Shown one piece after another: positions 6,139 through 10,486 of a DNA stretch of 10,486 nt (the stretch's first letter is position 1; every line of letters starts with the position of its first letter). Below the pieces are notes generated by a model, which made no database searches, was not told the DNA's origin, and worked only from the letters and a program-made list of their open reading frames with translations. Made by a program: the position numbers and the translations under genes. The stretch spans positions 1 to 10,486 of the forward strand of contig DATLOJ010000037.1 in assembly GCA_035536315.1 (NCBI GenBank). The letters are read 5' to 3'. The DNA comes from DATLOJ01 sp035536315 (GTDB lineage Bacteria; Actinomycetota; CADDZG01; JAHWKV01).

Positions 6139-6590
6139 TTATTACCCTCCCTTTCAAGGAGTTCTTTTAGTGCCCTTGCGTCCCGCTCGAATGTCTTTTT
6201 CATGATGGGCTTGAACAGCCGGATCCCAACCGTCCCCAGGGCTCCCCACGGAGGAAACAGCACCTCTTTCCAGTGCAGCCGAGTGCCACTGCGGACGGGT
6301 TCCAGGACCATCTCACCCCAGCCTTTTACCCATCCGTTGTGATTTACCTCCAGCCGCCTGGGTGGATCCCAGCCCGTTACCTCGATTGGGTCCAGAGTCG
6401 AGATTCCTCCTATCTTGATTGTTGCAACCGCCCTGGTTCCGACCCCCTCGCGCTGTTCTGACGTCACGCGTACTCCATCCGCTTCGAGCATCCAGTCGCC
6501 AATCGATTCCCAGCCGACAAGCCGGTCCCATATGGATTCGGGGGAGGCGTCGATGCTGATCGACAGCTGTATCTCAATCGGTTTACCCAC
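6135..6590 (-). CDS. SRPBCC-fold (polyketide cyclase/Bet v 1-like) ligand-binding protein
   Basis: A 151-aa protein opening with IEIQLSISIDASPESIWDRL (residues 5-24), the first strand and helix typical of the SRPBCC fold. It continues with WESIGDWMLEADGVRV, a middle sheet (IKIGGISTLDPIEVTGWDPP, RLEVNHNGWVKGWGEMVLEP, TRLHWKEVLF) and the long C-terminal helix (KPIMKKTFERDARALKELLE) that lines the hydrophobic pocket. The family binds lipids or other hydrophobic ligands; some members are cyclases or regulators, and the sequence does not decide. The GTG at 6588-6590 is the start that fits the fold; no Shine-Dalgarno is seen. The coupled downstream membrane protein suggests a joint role at the membrane, which is inference. 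Divergent from the hydrolase gene. Confidence 0.82.
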   Translation of the reverse strand: MGKPIEIQLSISIDASPESIWDRLVGWESIGDWMLEADGVRVTSEQREGVGTRAVATIKIGGISTLDPIEVTGWDPPRRLEVNHNGWVKGWGEMVLEPVRSGTRLHWKEVLFPPWGALGTVGIRLFKPIMKKTFERDARALKELLEREGNK

Positions 6591-6626
6591 GTGAGGATGA
6601 TGTCACCCAACAAGCGCGGGGCCGGG

Positions 6627-6639
6627 TATGTTCAAGCCG
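6627..6639 (+). promoter_or_regulatory. Candidate -10 box for a leaderless hydrolase transcript
   Basis: TATGTT (6627-6632, fits TANNNT) lies 6 nt before the GTG at 6639. No Shine-Dalgarno is present for any start in this area. No convincing -35 is seen, so confidence is modest. Confidence 0.35.
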
Positions 6640-7277
6640 TGCAGATGCATATCTTCGAGCAACTTGTTGTCGGCCCCATCTCGTGTAACTGCTACATCGC
6701 GGGTGATCCCGATACTCGCGAGGCGGTGGTCATCGACCCCGGTGGCGATGTCCAGCAGATCTTCGCGGTCTTGCAAAAGCACAACCTCACGGTCGTGAAG
6801 ATCGTTGCCACCCACGCGCACTTCGATCATGTTCTTGCAGCGGAAGAGCTCAAGGCGCTCACGGGGGCCCAGTTCGTGCTGCACCATTCCGATCAGCAGA
6901 TTTTGGACCACATGCAGGAGAGAGTTGCCGCCCTTTTCGGAATACAGCTTCCCCCTCCGCCGAAGGTCGACGGTCATGTCGCGGACGGCGACGAGATTGT
7001 GGCGGGGGAGACGCGAATGGAGGTGCTGCACACCCCCGGGCATTCGCCGGGAAGCGTGAGCCTGGTCGTGCCGGATCAGCTCGTCTTCTCAGGAGACACC
7101 TTGTTTGCGGGATCGGTTGGGCGGTTCGATCTTCCCGGAGGCGACGGTGACCTAGAGATGCGCTCGATTCGAGAAAGGCTGATCCCCCTGGGCGACCTTG
7201 CCGTCTACCCCGGCCACGGCCCCCCGACCACTATCGGCAGGGAGAAGCTGCACAACCCGTTTCTTCAGGACTTTTGA
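6639..7277 (+). CDS. Metallo-beta-lactamase-fold hydrolase (glyoxalase II-like)
   Basis: A 212-aa protein numbered from the GTG at 6639. It has CNCYIAGDPDTREAVVIDPG (16-35), the binuclear metal motif THAHFDH (58-64), HTPGHSPGS with His135, FSGDTLF with bridging Asp153, and VYPGHGPPTTIG with His193. All ligands for two metals are present. The length and the GSVGRFDLPGGD segment match the short bacterial glyoxalase II/YcbL type, which cleaves thioesters such as S-lactoylglutathione or related thiols; the physiological substrate is not shown. Upstream GTG/ATG codons at 6591-6602 are open in frame but sit in the divergent spacer; GTG 6639 or ATG 6645 (MHIFEQLVVG) are the likely starts. The 3' end overlaps the convergent nuclease gene by 13 bases. 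Confidence 0.88.
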   Translation: MQMHIFEQLVVGPISCNCYIAGDPDTREAVVIDPGGDVQQIFAVLQKHNLTVVKIVATHAHFDHVLAAEELKALTGAQFVLHHSDQQILDHMQERVAALFGIQLPPPPKVDGHVADGDEIVAGETRMEVLHTPGHSPGSVSLVVPDQLVFSGDTLFAGSVGRFDLPGGDGDLEMRSIRERLIPLGDLAVYPGHGPPTTIGREKLHNPFLQDF

Positions 7278-8053
7278 GCAAAGGGGCAGATCTGCTGGTG
7301 CGGGCAGCGCGCACACACCCGCCCTGGGCGCGCCTTGAAGACGCCCGACTCGAACGCGGTTGTCAGGGCTTTAGCAAGGGCCTCTAGCTGGCGCTCGAGC
7401 GCTTCGAGCATCCGCTCGTCCGGATGAAGAGTCAGCACTTCGGGCTCGCGCAGATGAACGAGCCGCAAGGCCTTGGGAATCTTGCCGAAAGCGCGCCAGC
7501 ACACCAGCGCGTAGAACTTGAGTGCGAAGAAAGACCCGAGTGCATAGGTTTCGGACGGCGCTCGGCCGGTCTTGTAATCGGTGAGGATCCAATCTCCGTC
7601 TTCGTCTACCTCGACGCGGTCGATGATGCCGCGTAGCAGGGCAGTGGGGGTTTGATGCTCAACCCACCACTCGAGCTCGTGTGCGTTGATCAGGGCGGGC
7701 CGCTCGAGCCGGAAGTAGTTCGCAAGCAGTCCTTGCGCCTCCTTGAGAAACGCGGCCTCCTGCTCCTGGGTCAGAGGTAGGTCGAATTCCTCTGAGCCTT
7801 TGATTTCGTCCCAAGCTAGGCGAAGCCGTTCGGTCGCGTTCGCCAGCGTGCGATCGCCGGGAGCAAGCCCAAACAGGCCTTCGAGCGCGGCATGAACCAG
7901 CGACCCTTTCGCGCTGTACGGGTCTTCCGGCTCTGGAAGGCGGTCGATCACCCTGAACTTGAAAAGCTGCGGACACAGCTTGAAGTCCGAGATTCTCGAC
8001 GGCGACATGGCCACTGTTCCGGGGGCCGGATCCAGGGTGACTTGCGTGCTCAA
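7265..8053 (-). CDS. RecB/Cas4-like PD-(D/E)XK nuclease with Fe-S cysteine motif
   Basis: A 262-aa protein. MSPSRISDFKLCPQLFKF (16-33) is the typical opening with Cys27; KGSLVHAALE (49-58) carries the conserved His54; RGIIDRVEVDEDGDWILTDY (141-160) followed by Lys161 supplies Asp145, Asp159 and Lys161 of the PD-(D/E)XK site. The Q of the usual QxxxY motif is replaced (FALKFYALV, Tyr181 kept). RVCARCPHQQIC (246-256) gives Cys247, Cys250 and Cys256, which with Cys27 is the 4Fe-4S pattern of AddB and Cas4. No helicase domain and no cas genes are nearby, so this is a stand-alone RecB-family exonuclease. The TTG start overlaps the upstream stop as TTGA (8050-8053) with AAGGA 8 nt before it, so the start is well supported. 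It probably acts on DNA ends in repair. Confidence 0.9.
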   Translation of the reverse strand: MSTQVTLDPAPGTVAMSPSRISDFKLCPQLFKFRVIDRLPEPEDPYSAKGSLVHAALEGLFGLAPGDRTLANATERLRLAWDEIKGSEEFDLPLTQEQEAAFLKEAQGLLANYFRLERPALINAHELEWWVEHQTPTALLRGIIDRVEVDEDGDWILTDYKTGRAPSETYALGSFFALKFYALVCWRAFGKIPKALRLVHLREPEVLTLHPDERMLEALERQLEALAKALTTAFESGVFKARPGRVCARCPHQQICPFAQKS

Positions 8054-8379
8054 AACAGCGTTCCTTGCCCGGGCGTGATCCGAAGCCTTGCCCGCCTCCG
8101 CGCCAGCCGGCCCTCGGGCCGGGGGGCCGGAGGCCTGTCTGCACTCTCAAAGATCAACGGCTCGTCGATGAGGGCAAGTTGTTGCGGGGCCGGCCCAATG
8201 GGAGTGAGGACGTCCTGCTGAAAGCCCAGGCTGAGCTGCCCTGGAATTACAGCCGGACTCTGCTCGTCGTCTTCAGGATCCGGCATCACCGTCATGATCG
8301 GTGGCTGCCACGCCTTCATCCCCGGCAGGGGCCTCTGCTCTGGGGTGACGCCTGGAATGGCGTTTTGGAATGCAGTCAT
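8050..8379 (-). CDS. Small proline-rich disordered protein coupled to the nuclease
   Basis: A 109-aa protein with no recognised domain, no membrane segment and few hydrophobic runs; it is rich in Pro, Gln and acidic residues and ends in a basic segment (RLARRRARLR, 91-100). Three short hydrophobic motifs stand out: GQLSLGF (47-53), QQLALIDEPLIFE (66-78) and the extreme C-terminus QGTLF (105-109). QLSLGF resembles the bacterial sliding-clamp-binding consensus (QLxLF/QLxLxF, as in Hda or UmuC), and QGTLF is a looser version. The ATG at 8379 has AAGGG 7 nt upstream. Its stop overlaps the nuclease start as TTGA, so the two are made together and may work together. It lies 54 nt behind the phosphatase gene. 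Being real is supported by the overlap and Shine-Dalgarno; function is inference only. Confidence 0.7.
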   Translation of the reverse strand: MTAFQNAIPGVTPEQRPLPGMKAWQPPIMTVMPDPEDDEQSPAVIPGQLSLGFQQDVLTPIGPAPQQLALIDEPLIFESADRPPAPRPEGRLARRRARLRITPGQGTLF

Positions 8380-8433
8380 GAGGACCCTTGATGCTAGGGC
8401 TCCCCTATGACATCTCCTCGGATTTCGTAGGGG

Positions 8434-8916
8434 CTATCGCCGGTTTTCGGTCAAGGCCGCGAACTTTTTTACCCATGCGACCTGATCGGGGTTTTCTACG
8501 GCGTTAGGCAGGTAGTTCTTCCGTACCCACTGGACGGCGTCCTCAGGAGGGACCCCTGCGAGGATCGACATGCAAGCCAGAACTGTGCCGGTGCGTCCCA
8601 GGCCCCCGATGCAACCGATCTCCACATGGGCCCCAGCCTTTGCTCGCCCAAAGGCCTCCGTAATGGCCCTGACGGCATCCTCATCGTAGGCTGGCACGCC
8701 AAAGTCGGGCCAGTCGAGTGTTTCCGACTCCCACGTCGGATCCCAGATCGGGTCCATGTAGAGGCCGAACTCTCGCCACTCGTCGTCCTCTGCCCGCTGG
8801 CGGACCCCGCAGGCCCTCACCGAGGTCCCATCGGGAAATGTAACCAGCCCGTCTTTCACGTCCGAGAAACTACCAAGCCAGGGATCTTTTTCGACAACAG
8901 CGCGCCGCTGATGCAT
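8434..8916 (-). CDS. Protein-tyrosine/dual-specificity phosphatase-like protein
   Basis: About 160 aa. The P-loop IGCIGGLGRTGT carries the CxxGxGRT signature with nucleophile Cys102 and Arg108 (numbered from the ATG at 8916), and LDWPDFGVP (67-75) is a textbook WPD loop with general acid Asp71. Both catalytic halves are therefore present. The residue before the cysteine, normally His (HCxxGxxR), is Gly here. The length fits a compact bacterial tyrosine phosphatase; it is cytoplasmic, and its target is unknown. A GTG at 8934 adds six residues, but the ATG has GGAGG and GGGA at suitable distances and is preferred. It follows the M23 gene by 15-33 nt and is probably cotranscribed with it. Confidence 0.85.
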   Translation of the reverse strand: MHQRRAVVEKDPWLGSFSDVKDGLVTFPDGTSVRACGVRQRAEDDEWREFGLYMDPIWDPTWESETLDWPDFGVPAYDEDAVRAITEAFGRAKAGAHVEIGCIGGLGRTGTVLACMSILAGVPPEDAVQWVRKNYLPNAVENPDQVAWVKKFAALTENRR

Positions 8917-8949
8917 ATTTCGTCCCGCCTCCACACGAGAGGGAGGGGT

Positions 8950-10020
8950 CTATTTCGCGATCGGGTCGCCTTTGCGAAGGATCGGGTACGGGTTTACGGC
9001 CGGGCCGGCCGGGACGTGAGTTTCGAAGTGCAGGTGCGGCGGTGTGCCGCGCGCGTTTCCCGTGTTGCCCACGAATCCCAGGACCTGGCCCTTCTTCACA
9101 TGAGTGCCGTTCGTGATGCCCGCCGCGTACCCCGACAGGTGCGCGTAGTAGTAGGACCAGCGGTCACCGGGGGAGCGAACCCACAGCTTGATTCCTCCCA
9201 GGCTTGCCGTCCCGAGCTTTTCGATGACCCCATCAACGACTGAAACGACGGGCGTGCCGGCGAGAGCGAAGATGTCGGTCCCTTCATGACGGTGGTAGTA
9301 GCTCGTACCTTCCATTCGAGGCGCCCCCCACGAATCCGTGTACGAGTAGGGGGCCTTTACGGGGAAGGCGAAACCGGACTTTCTCTTCTCGAGCTCGGCC
9401 CGCACCAGGTCGTATTCGCGGCCGACAGCTTGCAGAGCCGACTTGACGTGTTTTTGCTGCTTGCCCAGCTCGGCGAGGGCCCCCTGTTCCGCCTGCCGCT
9501 GCGCCTCCTGCTCAGTGCGCAGACGTTCGGTCTCGGCCTTCAAGGTGCTCACCCGGCCGAGATTCTCCGAGTCGCGTCTGGCCACCGATTGCACAAGCCT
9601 GTAAGCGGTCAGGAACTGGCGGTACGTCTTTGCGGAGAGGACCACATTGATCAGTCCAACTCCTTCGGACCGGTAGATAGAAGAGGCCCTCCTATTGATT
9701 GCGGCTTTGGCCGCCCGCAGCTCCGCCTCTAGAGCCTTCTGCTGATTGTCGGTTTGGGTGATCTGCTCGTGGACCTCGGTGAGCCTGTGCTCCGCGGTTT
9801 CGTACTGTCTGACTATCGCGTCGAGCTGGTTCTGCGCCGTCCGTACCCTGGCGAGTGTGACCTCGAGCTGGGCTTGCAGCTGTGCCATCTCGGCCGGCGT
9901 CGGAAGCTGGGGCGGGAACGGCCCGCTCTGGGAAGCGCCGGCGGGCGTTGTCACAGGACTGTAGGAAGCGCAGACCAGGGTCGCCAGGACGACGCCACAC
10001 AGGCGTGGGAGGGATTTCAC
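8950..10020 (-). CDS. Secreted M23 (LytM-type) endopeptidase with coiled-coil N-terminus
   Basis: A 356-aa protein. Residues 1-29 are a signal peptide (MKSLPRLCGVVLATLVCAS..., cleavage near PAGA-S). Residues about 42-215 form a long coiled coil in two stretches, interrupted by RASSIYRSEGVGLINVVLSA (111-130), as in EnvC/PcsB-like cell-separation factors. The M23 domain follows from about 217: HRHEGTDIFA (His245 and Asp249), YYAHLSG (His294) and PPHLHFE (His329, His331). All zinc and catalytic residues are kept, so it should cut peptidoglycan cross-bridges itself; many EnvC-type proteins instead only activate amidases. VCAS is not a good lipobox. The GTG start sits 6 nt after a candidate -10 box. 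It is the first gene of a likely operon with the phosphatase, the small protein and the nuclease. Confidence 0.92.
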   Translation of the reverse strand: MKSLPRLCGVVLATLVCASYSPVTTPAGASQSGPFPPQLPTPAEMAQLQAQLEVTLARVRTAQNQLDAIVRQYETAEHRLTEVHEQITQTDNQQKALEAELRAAKAAINRRASSIYRSEGVGLINVVLSAKTYRQFLTAYRLVQSVARRDSENLGRVSTLKAETERLRTEQEAQRQAEQGALAELGKQQKHVKSALQAVGREYDLVRAELEKRKSGFAFPVKAPYSYTDSWGAPRMEGTSYYHRHEGTDIFALAGTPVVSVVDGVIEKLGTASLGGIKLWVRSPGDRWSYYYAHLSGYAAGITNGTHVKKGQVLGFVGNTGNARGTPPHLHFETHVPAGPAVNPYPILRKGDPIAK

Positions 10021-10026
10021 CCCCCT

Positions 10027-10057
10027 ATTTTGTTACTTGTGAGCGCTAATGTGTCAA
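10027..10057 (-). promoter_or_regulatory. Promoter of the M23 endopeptidase operon
   Basis: On the minus strand a perfect TTGACA (10052-10057) is followed after 19 nt by CAAAAT (10027-10032); TAACAA (10030-10035, spacer 16) is an alternative -10. The GTG at 10020 is 6 nt after CAAAAT, so the transcript would start on or next to the start codon. The G-run before the GTG is too close to act as a normal Shine-Dalgarno. The promoter lies within the 51-base gap behind the thioesterase. Confidence 0.55.
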
Positions 10058-10071
10058 CTGTTAAGAAAAGA

Positions 10072-10486
10072 TCACGATTCTAGCCGAGATCTTTCTTTCA
10101 AGATCGCCTCACGGCGCGCCAGGCGGGCTTCCCTTCGGACACGTGCCTCCCGCAGCCTGCGGTGTTCGTCGGGGGTCTCGGCCACAAGCGGTGGGATCTG
10201 CCTCTTCTGCCCGGTGTTGGGGTCGAGGCCCACAAAGACCAGGTAGGCCGTCGAGGTGTGGGCCCGGCGCCCGCTCAGCACGTTCTCCGTCTCGACCCGC
10301 ACACCCACCTCCATCGAGGTGGTGCCCACGTAGTTGACGGACGCCCGCAAGGTCACCAGGTCCCCCAGGTTGACCGGCTCGATGAAGCTCATCTCATCGA
10401 TGGCGGCGGTGACTACCGGGCCCCCCGAGTGCTTCTGGGCGGCTATGGCGGCAGCTGTGTCAACGAGGCGCATGATCACGCCCCCA
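10072..10486 (-). CDS. Hotdog-fold acyl-CoA thioesterase (YciA/ACOT type), N-terminus cut by window edge
   Basis: The minus-strand frame is open to the right edge and reads GGVIMRLVDTAAAIAAQKH, the middle of the first helix of the family, so the start lies outside the window. The GTG and ATG inside this segment are not starts. Asp in LVDTAAA is the conserved catalytic position; VVTAAIDEMSFIEPVNLGDL, SVNYVGTTSMEVGVRVETEN and HTSTAYLVFVGLD follow as the family's strands. The hotdog domain ends near QIPPLVAETPDE; after it comes a basic helical tail (RRLREARVRREARLARREAI...) of about 30 residues. The enzyme releases free acids from acyl-CoAs in the cytoplasm. The M23 operon promoter lies in the 51-base gap after its stop. 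Confidence 0.9.
   Translation of the reverse strand, partial: GGVIMRLVDTAAAIAAQKHSGGPVVTAAIDEMSFIEPVNLGDLVTLRASVNYVGTTSMEVGVRVETENVLSGRRAHTSTAYLVFVGLDPNTGQKRQIPPLVAETPDEHRRLREARVRREARLARREAILKERSRLES

Noticed and set aside
7265..8053. Nuclease as a Cas4 from a CRISPR locus
   Set aside because: The Fe-S and PD-(D/E)XK motifs fit Cas4, but there are no repeats or other cas genes in the window, and the length and coupling to the small protein fit a stand-alone RecB-family nuclease.
8402..8433. Hairpin CCCCTATG/CGTAGGGG right after the phosphatase stop as a terminator
   Set aside because: The loop is 16 nt, one pair is G-U and no T-tract follows on the minus strand; the short gap to the next gene suggests continued transcription.
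1..10486. tRNA, rRNA, insertion sequence, prophage or defence island
   Set aside because: No tRNA-like sequence, transposase or integrase motifs, terminal repeats or defence domains were seen; codon use looks uniform across the genes.

Overview
This is an ordinary-looking stretch of a GC-rich bacterial chromosome, most probably an actinomycetote. The clues are high GC in third codon positions, a small CPYC/HFHTACW zinc-ribbon protein of a type I recall from actinobacteria, a surface protein ending in an LAxTG (class E sortase) signal, many GTG/TTG starts, and several GTG starts placed 6-7 nt behind a TANNNT -10 box, as in leaderless actinobacterial transcripts. I see no mobile element, CRISPR array, rRNA or tRNA. 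The species cannot be told from the sequence alone.

Layout. 1-719 (-): N-terminal part of a secreted L,D-transpeptidase, cut by the window edge inside its catalytic motif. 720-971: its leader and candidate promoter, and a GC-rich inverted repeat behind the next gene. 972-2567 (-): a tandem, two-domain ThyX-like flavin-dependent thymidylate synthase. 2680-3722 (+), divergent: a PIG-L/LmbE deacetylase and a coupled zinc-ribbon protein. 3723-4090: a 368-base region rich in inverted repeats, ending in a short uORF that overlaps the next start as ATGA. 4091-4840 (+): a secreted Gly/Asn-rich protein with a C-terminal LAMTG sorting signal, followed by a strong intrinsic terminator. 4944-5699 (+): a crotonase-fold protein that probably starts leaderless. 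5662-6590 (-): an SRPBCC protein and a four-helix membrane protein, coupled by a GTGA overlap. 6639-7277 (+): a metallo-beta-lactamase-fold hydrolase of glyoxalase II type. 7265-10020 (-): a likely operon, in transcription order an M23 endopeptidase with coiled coil, a tyrosine phosphatase, a small disordered protein and a RecB/Cas4-like Fe-S nuclease. 10072-10486 (-): an acyl-CoA thioesterase cut by the window end.

How the genes fit. Two cell-wall enzymes (L,D-transpeptidase and M23 endopeptidase) and one probable sortase substrate give the window an envelope theme. The crotonase and the thioesterase act on acyl-CoAs. No single pathway covers the window. The points most worth following are the tandem ThyX, whose two halves carry complementary pieces of the active-site signature; the structured leader and uORF before the LAxTG protein; and the small protein with clamp-binding-like motifs coupled by TTGA to a RecB-like nuclease.
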